64,000 bases of DNA from Allohoeflea poritis (GTDB lineage Bacteria > Pseudomonadota > Alphaproteobacteria > Rhizobiales > Rhizobiaceae). The translations under genes and the position numbers were made by a program. Every line of letters starts with the position of its first letter. The stretch's first letter is position 1. The notes under the pieces were generated by a model. It did no database searches and was not told the DNA's origin. It was given only the letters and a program-made list of their open reading frames with translations. Positions 28,926-38,877 of this stretch are shown here, piece by piece. The stretch covers positions 1 to 64,000 of the forward strand of contig NZ_JAPJZH010000015.1 in assembly GCF_027889715.1 (NCBI RefSeq). Direction: 5' to 3'.

Positions 28926-29488
28926 TTCCAGCTCCTGTATCTTGTTGTGTTTCGCTCATGCCCGGTTCATTTCGGATTTGGGCACCGCCTGTATGATCAA
29001 GATTTAAGAGCCCGCTGTTTCACTTGGATTTCCAAACGAACCGCCGCGTGTTTCATTTGTAATCGGCGACCGAGAACCGTTATCCGTAAAAACCGTTTAT
29101 TTGCCACTGGTTAACCGCCAAACACAGCGACAGTTCAAAGCCTGCTGAAACAATCGAAACATGGCGCCTCCGCCTGGACATCGGCGAAAGGCAGGGACGG
29201 CTATGAAAAGTTCGATAACTGGTCTTGCTGATCGCATTGGTACCGCGCTGACCGAGAATCGGCCGCGAAATTGCCGTCTGGCTGCTTCAAAACAACGGCT
29301 TGGACGTCATCGGTCGACCGTTTCGAGAGCAATAAAAAAGAGACGCTGGGGTATTGGGTCCAACCCGAGGTCATCGCGCATAACGCGGTCTCACACTAGT
29401 ATGTCTGCTGTCGCCCTGTGCTCCTGTGCAGGCCCTCGGGCGGCGACCGCGAGGAGGTTCGGCCTGCACGCTGACTGGGAGGAGACCT
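28926..29488. other. 563-base divergent intergenic region upstream of the 20-gene run
   Basis: I see no supported gene. The region should carry promoters for the DUF1127 gene (left) and the binding-protein operon (right). It contains TGTTTCA at 29016 and 29049, 33 bp apart, and the direct repeat TGAAACAATCGAAACA at 29146-29161. A nested hairpin (29426-29469) lies just before the binding-protein ribosome-binding site. Confidence 0.5.
29426..29469 (+). promoter_or_regulatory. Inverted repeat in the 5' leader of the binding-protein gene
   Basis: Perfect 9-bp arms GTGCAGGCC (29426-29434) and GGCCTGCAC (29461-29469) enclose a smaller CCTCG/CGAGG stem. The structure ends 19 bases before the ATG, next to the GGGAGGAG ribosome-binding site, and could be an operator or an mRNA leader structure affecting translation. 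Confidence 0.5.
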
Positions 29489-30754
29489 ATGAAAAAGGCA
29501 CTTCTCGCCACGGCCATGGCCGCGGCGATCGCGCTGCCGTCAATGGCGATGGCGCAGGACAACACGATAAAAATCGGCATTCTCGTCGCACTCGAAGGCG
29601 CGTTTGCCGAAGGCGGTGCAGATGGCGTGCGCAATGTGGAACTCGCCCTCAGCCAGGCAAACAATATGGCGGGCGGCAAGAAGATCGAAACCATCGTCGC
29701 CCCGACCGATACCACGCCTGACACGACGGTTCGCCAGGCCCGCAAGCTGATCGAGCAGGACGGAGTCGATATCATTATCGGCCCGCTGTCCGGTTCCGAA
29801 GGCATTGCCATGCGCGACTATGCCAAGACGATCCCCAACAATACGGTGATCAATGGCATTTCCGGCGCGCTGGAAACGACCTGGGTTGATCCGGCGGACA
29901 ACTTTTTCCGCTTCAATCTTGACGGCGCGCAGTGGGGCGCCGGCCTCGGCTCTTACGTTGTCGATGAAAAGGGCTGGAAACGCGTGGCGACAGTCGCCGC
30001 CGACTATTCCTTCGGCTACACCAACTTCCTGGGTTTTGCCGTCGACTTCTGCCGGTCCGGCGGAGAAATCGTGGAACGGTTCTGGGTACCGCTCGGTTCG
30101 TCGGATTTCGGCGGCGTGATCGCCGCAATGCCTGAGGATATCGACGCCATCTATCTTGGCGTCGGTGGCACGGACGCCATCAACTTCCTCAACCAGTATG
30201 AGCAAGCTGGCGCCGAGACCAATCTGATCGGCGGCACCATCATGGCCGACCAGACAGTGCTGACGTCACGCGGGCGCGCCAAGGAAGCACTGGTCGGCAC
30301 GCCGACATCAGGCGCCCTGGCCGAAGACAATCCTGATCCGGCTTGGCAGAACTACGTCAAAGCCTATCAGGACGCCTTCCCCGAAGACGAACGGTTCCCG
30401 TCCCCGTCTCTGTTCGGCGTGGGCTATTATGTCGCCACACTGGCTGCAATTCAGGCTCTGAATGCAGTGGATGGTGATCTCAGCGACGGTCAGAACGCTT
30501 TCCGTGAAGCACTGGCAACAACGCCGCTGGAAACCCCGCTCGGCACCGTTGAACTCAACGAGAACCGTCAGGCATCGGGTACGGTCTATATCAACGAAGT
30601 GGTTGAAGGCCCCGGTGGCACGCTCGTCAACAAGATGGTCGGCAAGGCGGAAAACGTCAACCAGACCCTCGGCATGTCAGCGGATGAATTCCGGGCCATG
30701 GGCCTGCCGTCCAGAGACACGCCGGACTGCGCGGCGTTGGCGCAAGGCGGCTGA
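29489..30754 (+). CDS. Branched-chain-amino-acid-type ABC transporter substrate-binding protein
   Basis: The 421-residue periplasmic protein has a signal peptide (cleavage after AMAQ, about residue 23) and a Peripla_BP_6 fold (IKIGILVALEGAFAEGGADG; IIIGPLSGSEGIAM; AADYSFGYTNFLGF). The HAAT family binds amino acids, amides, aromatic acids and other small molecules, so the ligand is open. It heads the 20-gene plus-strand run that includes LivHMGF-type components. Tandem hairpins follow its stop. Confidence 0.92.
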   Translation: MKKALLATAMAAAIALPSMAMAQDNTIKIGILVALEGAFAEGGADGVRNVELALSQANNMAGGKKIETIVAPTDTTPDTTVRQARKLIEQDGVDIIIGPLSGSEGIAMRDYAKTIPNNTVINGISGALETTWVDPADNFFRFNLDGAQWGAGLGSYVVDEKGWKRVATVAADYSFGYTNFLGFAVDFCRSGGEIVERFWVPLGSSDFGGVIAAMPEDIDAIYLGVGGTDAINFLNQYEQAGAETNLIGGTIMADQTVLTSRGRAKEALVGTPTSGALAEDNPDPAWQNYVKAYQDAFPEDERFPSPSLFGVGYYVATLAAIQALNAVDGDLSDGQNAFREALATTPLETPLGTVELNENRQASGTVYINEVVEGPGGTLVNKMVGKAENVNQTLGMSADEFRAMGLPSRDTPDCAALAQGG

Positions 30755-30770
30755 CGACGCATCATCTGTG

Positions 30771-30820
30771 GCCGGGCTCAAAGCCCGGTCATATCGCTCC
30801 ATGCGGATCGCCGCATGGAG
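30771..30820 (+). terminator. Tandem hairpins after the binding-protein gene
   Basis: Two perfect stems lie back to back: CCGGGCT/AGCCCGG (30772-30788, 3-nt loop) and CTCCATGCGG/CCGCATGGAG (30797-30820, 4-nt loop). Neither has a U-run, so they more likely block 3' exonucleases or attenuate, keeping binding-protein mRNA in excess over the downstream genes. Confidence 0.65.
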
Positions 30821-30849
30821 CATCCAACGCGATTTCGTGGTTAGTCGAA

Positions 30850-31905
30850 ATGTCGCTGATACAACTTGTATCTCGTATCCACTTTGCCGACAGTGTGCTT
30901 GAGGATGCGCTGCCCGACGCCATCAAACGCCTGAAGGCAAGCCGGCCCCTTATTCTGACCGATGAGGATGGGCGGACCGGCGATAGGCTGGAACGGCTGT
31001 TTGATGCGCTCCCCGCCGACTGCGTGCCGGAAGTCTTTCCGAATCTTCCGATCCATCCCGACAAATCTGAATTCGAGCAGGCAGTGCGCTCCCTCAAGGC
31101 GGCACGTTGCGACGTGATCATCTGCCTGGGCGGTATCGCCGCACTGGATTTCGGACGCTTTCTGGCCGCGTCGCAAGACTGCGGGTGCCTGCCCGTCATC
31201 GCGGTGCCGAGTACGGCGGCCAATGTCGGCCTGGGACCTGTTCACCGACCGGGCCTTGGCAATGCCGGCCGCGTCGAACCGCCGGCCTCGGTCCTGTGCG
31301 ATCCGACACTGACGCTCGACACGTCGCCTGAGCGCACCGCCGCCCATGGGTTCGACGCACTGACCCATTGCATTGAGGCGTTTCTTGCGACGGCCTTCAA
31401 CCCGCCGGCAGACGGCATGGCGCTCGAAGGCATCCACCGTTCGACCCTGTATCTGGAACGCGCCGTTGCCGATGGGGAGGATCTGGAGGCGCGGCGGGAG
31501 CTGCTCGCCGTGGCGCTCAATGCGGGTCTAGCGGCGCAAAAGGGGCTCGGCGGCGTCGAGGCGCTGGCCCGCGCAGCGGATGGCGAATGCGGCGTCGCCG
31601 ACCGACACGGCGCTCTCAATGCGGCCCTTCTTCGGCCCGTATTGAATTTCAATGCACCGGCCGTCGGCAATCGTTACGCGCGCATCGCCGCGGCCATGAA
31701 TCTTTCACCCGGCGCGGATGTGACAGGCGCCCTCGTCGATCTCGGGCGGCGCATCGGGCTGCCCGACCGGATCGGTCCCGTGTGGAGCGGCGCAAATCCG
31801 CTGCAACAGGTCGCCAAGTGGGCGGCAGCCGATCCGGCGAACCAAACGAATCCGCGCCATGCAACGCCGGACGACTATGTCTCGCTCCTTCAGGAAGCCA
31901 TGTGA
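30850..31905 (+). CDS. Atypical iron-containing alcohol dehydrogenase family protein
   Basis: The 351-residue protein has the iron-ADH fold: N-terminal nucleotide domain (CLGGIAALDFGRF) and helical metal domain (HGFDALTHCIEAF with Asp169 and His173; DRHGALNAAL with His253). Two family hallmarks are altered. The NAD-site GGGS is LGGIAALD, and the His expected in the ALAH segment is Arg241 (VEALARAA). The third metal ligand thus seems lost. It may use another metal arrangement, a different chemistry, or be inactive. Relatives include maleylacetate reductases. No clear ribosome-binding site precedes the ATG. Confidence 0.78.
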   Translation: MSLIQLVSRIHFADSVLEDALPDAIKRLKASRPLILTDEDGRTGDRLERLFDALPADCVPEVFPNLPIHPDKSEFEQAVRSLKAARCDVIICLGGIAALDFGRFLAASQDCGCLPVIAVPSTAANVGLGPVHRPGLGNAGRVEPPASVLCDPTLTLDTSPERTAAHGFDALTHCIEAFLATAFNPPADGMALEGIHRSTLYLERAVADGEDLEARRELLAVALNAGLAAQKGLGGVEALARAADGECGVADRHGALNAALLRPVLNFNAPAVGNRYARIAAAMNLSPGADVTGALVDLGRRIGLPDRIGPVWSGANPLQQVAKWAAADPANQTNPRHATPDDYVSLLQEAM

Positions 31906-32002
31906 TGCTGAGAAATGCCAGGACGGCAACGGATTTGTCAAAATCTATTAATGGGTTATATTTCGCCAACCAAAGTAACTTAAGAAAAATTGAGGGAGGA
32001 GT

Positions 32003-32842
32003 GTGAGTACAGCGATCGCCGTGTTTCACGGTGCCTTCGGCCGTGTCTGCCTTTATTCCATGGATCGCCGGATGGCGCCTCATGGGCACCGGGAAGGTCA
32101 CCTGATATTCCATGTCCAAGGACCACCGGCGCAGATGGTGGTGGAAGACAAGGTGTGGCCATTGTCTGCCGGTCAGGCTGTGGCCATCAGCCCGTGGCAA
32201 GGGCACTATTATGAACCCTTGTTATCCGATACGCCGACCCTGGCTCTGGTGATGTATATTCGTCCGGATTGGTTTCTGGAGGCTGCGAGACAGGTTTCGG
32301 CCTCAATGCAGTTCGGGCGTGTCGGCATAGAGGTAACCGACTATCTGATGCGGATGGTGGTGGAAACCGCCAATGTCATGCTCGATCCGGATATCGATGA
32401 CCCGCTGATTGAAGACCGGCTGTGTTCCTTGACCCAGGCAGCGTTTGATCAATCCTGGCAGTGGACGGAAAGCGGCCCGGTCTTTACCGGGGCGAGACGT
32501 ACCGCACATGATTTTCGCATTCGCAAGGCGCTGCGTCTGCTTCGGGACCATGTTGGCGATGATCTGGAGCTCAATAACGTCGCCAGTGAAGTTGGTCTGT
32601 CCAGGCCGCACTTTTACAAGCTTTTCAGGGCGCATGTGGGCCTGACGCCAAATCTTTATCTGAACGCGTTGCGCATGGAACGCGCAATCGATCAGCTTGC
32701 CCAAACCCGTGCCGCAGTCGCCGATATCGGTTATGATCTGGGCTTTTCCAGTCAGGCGAGTTTCTCGCGCTTTTTCATCTCCAATGGCGTTGTCCCTCCT
32801 TCAGCATACCGCCGCTGTGTGCATTCTGTTGAACCGGCGTGA
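32003..32842 (+). CDS. AraC-family transcriptional regulator
   Basis: The 279-residue protein has an N-terminal cupin-like ligand domain (HGHREGHLIFHVQG, PLSAGQAVAISPWQG) and a C-terminal double helix-turn-helix (NNVASEVGLSRPHFYKLFRAH; VADIGYDLGFSSQASFSRFF). It starts with GTG at 32003 after GGGAGGA. It is embedded in the plus-strand run between the ADH and livH-like genes, and is the obvious candidate activator of that run. Confidence 0.92.
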   Translation: MSTAIAVFHGAFGRVCLYSMDRRMAPHGHREGHLIFHVQGPPAQMVVEDKVWPLSAGQAVAISPWQGHYYEPLLSDTPTLALVMYIRPDWFLEAARQVSASMQFGRVGIEVTDYLMRMVVETANVMLDPDIDDPLIEDRLCSLTQAAFDQSWQWTESGPVFTGARRTAHDFRIRKALRLLRDHVGDDLELNNVASEVGLSRPHFYKLFRAHVGLTPNLYLNALRMERAIDQLAQTRAAVADIGYDLGFSSQASFSRFFISNGVVPPSAYRRCVHSVEPA

Positions 32843-32954
32843 ATATGCGGCAACGGCATGCGTTTTGCCGACGTTCGGCGCAATGAACAGACTGTCGGGT
32901 ATGCCGCGGGGTCGGCGACCGGTTTAGGGTACAGTCAGGAGGAACGGCGCGCCC

Positions 32955-33968
32955 ATGCCAGTTTTTTTTGAAAAGCACCCCATCTGGTCGCTGCTCATCG
33001 CCATTGTTGTCGCGGTGGTTCTGTGGCTGATTTTCGCGCCATGGCCGCCGGGCCTTGTCGAGGTGCTTGGCCGCAAACGGGTATTCCTGAACGCAACGTT
33101 CGGCGGCATCACGCTTGGAGCGCTCTATTTCCTCGTGGCGTCCGGCTTCACGCTGATTTTCGGCCTGATGCGCAATGTCAATCTGGCCCATGGCTCGCTC
33201 TACCTGCTTGGCGGCTATATCGGCTTTGAGGTCTCGGAGGCGACGGGCTCCTGGCTGATCGCCTTCCCGGTCGTGTTTGTCATTGTCGCCGTTCTTGGCA
33301 TGCTGCTGCAGCACCAGGTTTTCCGCCGCATGGAGGGCGAGGAACTGCGCCAGACGATGGTGACGATCGGACTGTCCGTCGTGCTCGCCGATCTGATGCT
33401 GTGGTGGTGGGGCGGCCAGAGCTATACGATTTATTCACCGGACTGGTTGTCCGGCCCAGTCACGCTGCCCATCGTTTCAACCGTCCGGGAATCGGGCGAC
33501 ATCATCTACCTGCGCTATCCCGCCGTGCGCATTGCGATCCTGGTGGCCGCCATTGCCCTCGGGGTCGGCATGTGGCTGCTCCTGAACCGCACCCGGCTCG
33601 GCATGCTGATCCGCGCCGGCGTCGACGATCGCGAGATGCTCGCTGCCTCCGGCGTACGCATCCAGTATGTATTCCTGGCTGTTTTCGCCTTTGGCGCGGG
33701 TCTGGCAGGGATAGCTGGAATTGTCGGAGGCACATTCCAGTCGCTGAGCCCCGGCGAGGACACGCGGTTTCTGCTCGCATCGCTCGTGGTCGTCATCGTC
33801 GGCGGCATGGGATCGATCCCGGGCGCGGCGATCGGCGCGCTGGTGATCGGGCTGTCCGAGCAACTGGGCCTCGTTTATGCGCCCACCTATTCGGTTGTCT
33901 TCACATTCCTGATCATGGCCGGTGTGCTCGCATTCCGTCCCCAGGGTCTCCTGGGCAGGACGAGGTAG
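32955..33968 (+). CDS. Branched-chain-amino-acid-type ABC permease (LivH-like)
   Basis: A 337-residue membrane protein with about nine hydrophobic segments. TFGGITLGALYFLVASGFTLIFGLM and HGSLYLLGGYIG are typical LivH family stretches, and GVDDREMLAASGVRIQ is the cytoplasmic coupling loop. It is the first permease of the importer with the 29489 binding protein; livM follows after 3 bases. Confidence 0.93.
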   Translation: MPVFFEKHPIWSLLIAIVVAVVLWLIFAPWPPGLVEVLGRKRVFLNATFGGITLGALYFLVASGFTLIFGLMRNVNLAHGSLYLLGGYIGFEVSEATGSWLIAFPVVFVIVAVLGMLLQHQVFRRMEGEELRQTMVTIGLSVVLADLMLWWWGGQSYTIYSPDWLSGPVTLPIVSTVRESGDIIYLRYPAVRIAILVAAIALGVGMWLLLNRTRLGMLIRAGVDDREMLAASGVRIQYVFLAVFAFGAGLAGIAGIVGGTFQSLSPGEDTRFLLASLVVVIVGGMGSIPGAAIGALVIGLSEQLGLVYAPTYSVVFTFLIMAGVLAFRPQGLLGRTR

Positions 33969-33971
33969 GCC

Positions 33972-35039
33972 ATGGCGGTGATCGACAATACGGACCGTTC
34001 CACGGCTCCGGAAAAGGCGTCGCCAGGCTGGTTCGAGAGCGTACCGACGGCCGCCTGGGCGCTCGCTGCGATCATGCTGATCATGCCGTTATTGGCCAAT
34101 GATTTTATCCTGTTTCAGGTGTTCGGCTGGACATTCATCCTCGGCATGATTGCTCTGTCGCTGATGTTCCTGGCCGGCTATGGCGGTATGGTCAGCCTCA
34201 TCCAGATGTCGGTGGCGGCGCTCGGCGGCTACATGGTCGCCATCTTCGGCACGTCCGGCATGACGGATATCAGCATCGGCCTGCCGTGGTGGGTGTTCAT
34301 CCCGATTGCCATCGTGGTCGCGACGATATTCGGCACCATCGTCGGAGCTTTGGCCGTCCGCACCGAAGGCATCTACACCATCATGATCACGCTGGCGATC
34401 GCCTCGGCCTTCTTCTATTTCACGCGCCAGAACTACGCGATTTTCAACGGTTATTCGGGCTTCAACCTCATCGTGCCGCCACAGCTTTTCGGCGTCGACT
34501 GGCGCTCGCCCATGCCGTTCTATTATCTGACTCTGGTCTGCGCCGTGCTCAGTTATCTGCTGGTTGTCTACGTGTCGCGTTCACCGTTCGGCCTCGCCCT
34601 GCAGGGCATTCGCGACAATCCGAGACGCATGGCGGCGCTGGGCTATAACGTCACCGCCCATCGTATCGCGGCCTACGCCTTCGCAAGCGCCATCGCCTCC
34701 GTCGGCGGCATCCTGCTGGTCTGGCAAAACGCGCAGATTTCGCCCGGCACGGCCGGCATCCCTGCAGTCATCGACATTCTGGTCATCGCCGTCATCGGCG
34801 GCATCGGCCGGCCGATCGGACCATTCATCGGCGCACTTATCTATGTGCTCCTGCGGACATTCTCGCCGGATGTCCTGACGACGTTCGGCATGTCGGGCGA
34901 ACGGTTCAAATTGCTGATCGGTCTCGGCTTCCTGGCGCTGGTCTTCTGGTCGCCTGACGGTGTTCTGGGCATGTGGGATCGCTGGAAAGCGCGCCGCGCC
35001 CGCCGCGCCGACCCGTTGACCGGGGAGACGGAAACATGA
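33972..35039 (+). CDS. Branched-chain-amino-acid-type ABC permease (LivM-like)
   Basis: A 355-residue membrane protein with about ten hydrophobic segments. GYGGMVSLIQMSVAALGGY and RDNPRRMAALGYNV (the coupling loop) identify LivM. It pairs with the preceding LivH-like protein and overlaps the LivG-like gene by 4 bases (ATGA). Confidence 0.93.
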   Translation: MAVIDNTDRSTAPEKASPGWFESVPTAAWALAAIMLIMPLLANDFILFQVFGWTFILGMIALSLMFLAGYGGMVSLIQMSVAALGGYMVAIFGTSGMTDISIGLPWWVFIPIAIVVATIFGTIVGALAVRTEGIYTIMITLAIASAFFYFTRQNYAIFNGYSGFNLIVPPQLFGVDWRSPMPFYYLTLVCAVLSYLLVVYVSRSPFGLALQGIRDNPRRMAALGYNVTAHRIAAYAFASAIASVGGILLVWQNAQISPGTAGIPAVIDILVIAVIGGIGRPIGPFIGALIYVLLRTFSPDVLTTFGMSGERFKLLIGLGFLALVFWSPDGVLGMWDRWKARRARRADPLTGETET

Positions 35040-35833
35040 GCGCGCTCGCCGTAACGGAACCCGCAGGTCGGCTGGAATCGGTCTCAACCGGCAGCGCGCT
35101 TGAATTGCGCGGCATTACCAAGATGTTCGGCGCGCTGGCGGCAATCGCCGATGTCACCATGACCGTCCAGTCCGGTGAGCGCCGCGCCGTTCTGGGTTCC
35201 AACGGCGCCGGCAAGACAACCCTGTTCAATTGCGTCACCGGTGACTTTCTGCCCACCAGCGGCACCATTCGCCTGTTCGGCGAGGATGTGACGACCTTCC
35301 CGGCGCATGAACGGGTTCGGCGCGGACTGAGGCGCACATACCAGATCAGCTTGCTGTTCGGGGGGCTGACGGTTGCCGACAATGTGTATCTGGCCTGCCG
35401 TGGCGTCTCTCGCGGCCGCTTTTCGCTGCTGCGTCCACGGCGGGGGGATCCGCTGCTGCACCGCGCCGAAGAACTGATCGACGCGGTCAATCTGAGCGAA
35501 TCGGCCGGCACATTGGTCGCCGAACTCAGCTATGGTCAGCAAAGACAGCTTGAGATCGCGCTTGCCCTTGCCGGTGCGCCGCGGCTGATCCTGTTCGATG
35601 AGCCCGCTGCCGGTCTTTCACCGACGGAACGCGCCGAGCTCATCCGCATTCTGACCAGCCTGCCCGGCCATATCGGTTATGTCATCATCGAGCACGACAT
35701 GGATGTCGCGCTCCGCGTCGCCGAAAGCGTGACGATGATGCACAATGGACGCGTTTTCAAGGAAGGCACGCCCGAAGAGATCGAAAACGATCCCGAGGTC
35801 CAGGCACTATATCTGGGGGGCGGCCATGGCTGA
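35036..35833 (+). CDS. Branched-chain-amino-acid-type ABC ATPase (LivG-like)
   Basis: The 265-residue ATPase has Walker A (GSNGAGKTT), signature ([10 protein letters not shown]) and Walker B ([12 protein letters not shown]), with the LivG-type [15 protein letters not shown] segment. I start it at the ATG overlapping the livM stop; a 21-codon extension is open upstream. It overlaps the next gene by 8 bases. Confidence 0.93.
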   Translation: MSALAVTEPAGRLESVSTGSALELRGITKMFGALAAIADVTMTVQSGERRAVLGSNGAGKTTLFNCVTGDFLPTSGTIRLFGEDVTTFPAHERVRRGLRRTYQISLLFGGLTVADNVYLACRGVSRGRFSLLRPRRGDPLLHRAEELIDAVNLSESAGTLVAELSYGQQRQLEIALALAGAPRLILFDEPAAGLSPTERAELIRILTSLPGHIGYVIIEHDMDVALRVAESVTMMHNGRVFKEGTPEEIENDPEVQALYLGGGHG

Positions 35834-38030
35834 GCGGCGCGGCGCCCCTGCCCTCGAAATTCGCGGGCTGAATGTCTATTACGGTGCCTCCCACGCACTG
35901 CAGGGTGTCGACTTGCGGCTTGACGGCGGCGTTCTTTCCGTCGTCGGCCGCAACGGCATGGGCAAAACCACGCTTTGCAAGGCGATCATGGGGCTCGTGC
36001 CCGTCACATCCGGCTCCATCAGCTTTGCCGGGCAATCGCTGGTCGGCCTCAGCCCCACGGAAATCGCGCGGATGGGCATTGGCTATGTACCACAGGGCCG
36101 CCGGCTATGGCCTTCATTGAGTGTCGATGAGCACCTCAGCATGACCGAGGTGAAGGGCGGAGCCTGGACCGTGGAGCGGGTCTATTCGGCCTTTCCGCGC
36201 CTTGCGGAGCGGAAAAACAATGGCGGCGGCCAGCTGTCCGGCGGCGAGCAGCAGATGTTGGCCATCTCGCGCGCCCTGCTTTCCAACCCGCGGCTGCTGG
36301 TGATGGATGAACCGACCGAGGGCCTTGCCCCGGTCATCGTCGACCAGATCGAGGAGATGCTGCTGCGGCTCGCTGAGGACGGCGAGGTCGAGGTTCTGGT
36401 GATCGAGCAGAATATCGGTGTGGCCTGTGCCGTTGCCGAGACCGTGGCGGTCATGGTCAACGGACGCGTCAGCCGCCGGGCGGCGGCGGCGGAACTTGCA
36501 AACGACCTCGACCTTCAACAGCGCCTGCTCGGCGTTGGTCGCCACGCGCATGACGACACGCCGGAAACCGGTGAAGCCGAGCCCGGTGTCAACGGGCACG
36601 GCGACGGAGAATCGGCACAAGCCGGAACTGTGCATGCCGCAAAGATCTATCAGTCCAATCCCAAGCCGCCGACACGTTGGTCCCAGCCCGTGCCGGTCGT
36701 GCAGCTCGAGCGCCTGGCACGTGTTGCGACAACGGCCGCAAGCCGGCCGACGTCGACCGCCGACCAGATAGAGATCCATTCGCTTGCGGCGCCGGGCCAG
36801 AATGTGATCCTCGTGGCCGGCACGATGGACACCAAGGGCAACGAGTTGCGTTACATGCGCGATATTATCCGCGCGGCCGGTCTGCCCGTGAGGTTGGTTG
36901 ACCTGTCGACAACAAATGGACACAGCGGCGCCGAAGTGCCGGCCCATCAGATTGCCGCCTTTCACCCCCGCGGCGCCTCGGGCGTGTTCACCGGCGATCG
37001 CGGACAGTCGGTTGCGGGCATGACCCTGGCGTTTGCCCGCTGGATTGCGCGCCAGCAGGGCATCGCCGGCATCCTTTCGGCCGGCGGCTCCGGCGGCACT
37101 GCAATTGTCGCACCGGCCATGCGCGCCCTGCCCGTGGGCGTGCCGAAACTGATCGTTTCGACGGTCGCCTCGGGCGAGGTCTCGAAATATGTCGGCCCCG
37201 CAGACATCATGATGATGCACTCGGTCGCCGATGTGCAGGGCCTCAATGTGTTGACCGAAGAAGTCCTCGGCAATGCCGCCCATGCCATGGTCGGCATGGT
37301 GGAGGCGCGCCGAACAGCCAAGCCGAAACCGGCAACCAAACCAGCCATAGCTCTGTCCATGTTCGGCGTCACCACGCCGGCCGTGCAGCAGATTACGGCA
37401 AAACTCGAAGACGACTATGACTGCCTGGTTTTCCACGCCACCGGCATCGGCGGCCAGTCGATGGAAAAACTGGTCGATTCAGCCAAGGTGACCGGCATCA
37501 TCGACATCACCACCACGGAAATCTGCGACATGATGGTGGGCGGCGTTTTCCCGGCCACGGAAGACCGTTTTGGCGCGATCATACGGAGCAAGATGCCCTA
37601 TATCGGCTCCGCCGGCGCGTTGGATATGGTGAATTTCGGCGCGCGTGACACGGTGCCTGAAAAGTTCCGCAGCCGCACCCTCTACGAGCACAATCCGCAA
37701 GTCACCCTCATGCGGACAACGCCCGAAGAATGTGCCGAGTTTGGCCGATGGATCGGCGGGCGACTGAACGAAATGGAAGGCCAGGTGCGGTTCTTCCTGC
37801 CGGAAGGCGGCGTGTCGGCACTTGATGCTCCCGGGCAACCTTTCCACGATCCGGCGGCAGACAAGGCACTCTTCGATACTCTCGAGGCAACCGTTCGCCA
37901 AACGGCGGCGCGCCAGTTGGTCCGCGTACCGCATCACATCAATGACCCAGAATTCGCGGCCACCATCGTTGCAGCCTTCCGCTCGCTGCATGGCGGCGCG
38001 CCACTTCGCAAAAGGCAGGCCCGAAAATGA
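35826..38030 (+). CDS. LivF-like ABC ATPase fused to a Tm-1-like (UPF0261) ATP-binding domain
   Basis: One 734-residue chain holds two unrelated modules. Residues 1 to about 245 are a complete LivF ATPase (Walker [10 protein letters not shown] at 41-49, signature [10 protein letters not shown], Walker [13 protein letters not shown]). A polar linker of about 75 residues follows. From about residue 323 to the end is a full UPF0261/Tm-1 N-domain ([64 protein letters not shown]). The family is known from tomato Tm-1, where it inhibits tobamovirus replication; the bacterial role is unknown. The stop overlaps the TIM-barrel gene by 4 bases. Confidence 0.92.
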   Translation: MAERRGAPALEIRGLNVYYGASHALQGVDLRLDGGVLSVVGRNGMGKTTLCKAIMGLVPVTSGSISFAGQSLVGLSPTEIARMGIGYVPQGRRLWPSLSVDEHLSMTEVKGGAWTVERVYSAFPRLAERKNNGGGQLSGGEQQMLAISRALLSNPRLLVMDEPTEGLAPVIVDQIEEMLLRLAEDGEVEVLVIEQNIGVACAVAETVAVMVNGRVSRRAAAAELANDLDLQQRLLGVGRHAHDDTPETGEAEPGVNGHGDGESAQAGTVHAAKIYQSNPKPPTRWSQPVPVVQLERLARVATTAASRPTSTADQIEIHSLAAPGQNVILVAGTMDTKGNELRYMRDIIRAAGLPVRLVDLSTTNGHSGAEVPAHQIAAFHPRGASGVFTGDRGQSVAGMTLAFARWIARQQGIAGILSAGGSGGTAIVAPAMRALPVGVPKLIVSTVASGEVSKYVGPADIMMMHSVADVQGLNVLTEEVLGNAAHAMVGMVEARRTAKPKPATKPAIALSMFGVTTPAVQQITAKLEDDYDCLVFHATGIGGQSMEKLVDSAKVTGIIDITTTEICDMMVGGVFPATEDRFGAIIRSKMPYIGSAGALDMVNFGARDTVPEKFRSRTLYEHNPQVTLMRTTPEECAEFGRWIGGRLNEMEGQVRFFLPEGGVSALDAPGQPFHDPAADKALFDTLEATVRQTAARQLVRVPHHINDPEFAATIVAAFRSLHGGAPLRKRQARK

Positions 38031-38854
38031 TACCACGCAAGGACCTATTGGAGCGCTTTCGCGCCATGATCGCCGGCGGCGAGCCGATCATCGGCGGCGG
38101 CGCGGGAACGGGACTGTCCGCCAAATGCGAGGAGGCCGGCGGTATCGACCTCATCGTCATCTACAATTCGGGCAGATACCGGATGGCCGGACGCGGAAGC
38201 CTCGCGGGTCTCATGCCTTATGGCGATGCCAATGCCATTGTCCTGGAGATGGCAGGCGAAGTGCTGCCGGTGGTCAAATCGACACCGGTCCTGGCGGGTG
38301 TTTGCGCCACGGACCCGTTCCGGCTGATGGATGTGTTCCTGGACGAGCTCAAGCGCGTCGGTTTCTCCGGTGTCCAGAATTTCCCCACCGTCGGCCTGAT
38401 TGACGGCACGTTTCGTGCCAATCTCGAGGAAACCGGCATGGGCTACGGCCACGAGGTCGACATGATCACCAAGGCGCGCGAGCGCGACATGCTGACGACA
38501 CCTTACGTCTTTGACGAAGACAGCGCCGCGGCGATGGCCGGTGCGGGCGCGGATATCATTGTCTGCCATCTCGGCCTTACCACGGGCGGCGCCATCGGTG
38601 CGGAAACCGCCCTGAAGCTGGAGGATTGCCCGGCGCTGGTCGATGCATGGGCCGAGGCCGCACTGAAGGTCAACAAGGATGCGATCATCCTTGTGCATGG
38701 CGGTCCGGTGGCGATGCCGGACGATGCGGAATTCATTTTGAAGAACAGCGTGACTTGCCACGGCTTTTACGGCGCCTCCTCCATGGAGCGCCTGCCGACG
38801 GAAGTCGCGATGACAGAGCAGACCCGCGCTTTCAAGCGCATCAACGGCCGCTGA
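38027..38854 (+). CDS. TIM-barrel PEP-hydrolase-family protein (Tm-1 C-domain-like)
   Basis: The 275-residue protein is of the phosphoenolpyruvate hydrolase-like TIM-barrel family. It shows [57 protein letters not shown] and [12 protein letters not shown]. In plant and fungal Tm-1-type proteins this barrel follows the UPF0261 domain in one chain; here the two are adjacent overlapping genes in the same order. Reaction not established. Confidence 0.88.
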   Translation: MIPRKDLLERFRAMIAGGEPIIGGGAGTGLSAKCEEAGGIDLIVIYNSGRYRMAGRGSLAGLMPYGDANAIVLEMAGEVLPVVKSTPVLAGVCATDPFRLMDVFLDELKRVGFSGVQNFPTVGLIDGTFRANLEETGMGYGHEVDMITKARERDMLTTPYVFDEDSAAAMAGAGADIIVCHLGLTTGGAIGAETALKLEDCPALVDAWAEAALKVNKDAIILVHGGPVAMPDDAEFILKNSVTCHGFYGASSMERLPTEVAMTEQTRAFKRINGR

Positions 38855-38877
38855 CACGAGCGGCAGGGGAGGAACAA

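Noticed and set aside
29161-29721. 186-codon plus-strand open frame before and over the binding-protein gene
   Set aside because: Its second half is out-of-frame binding-protein sequence; the first half has no recognisable features.
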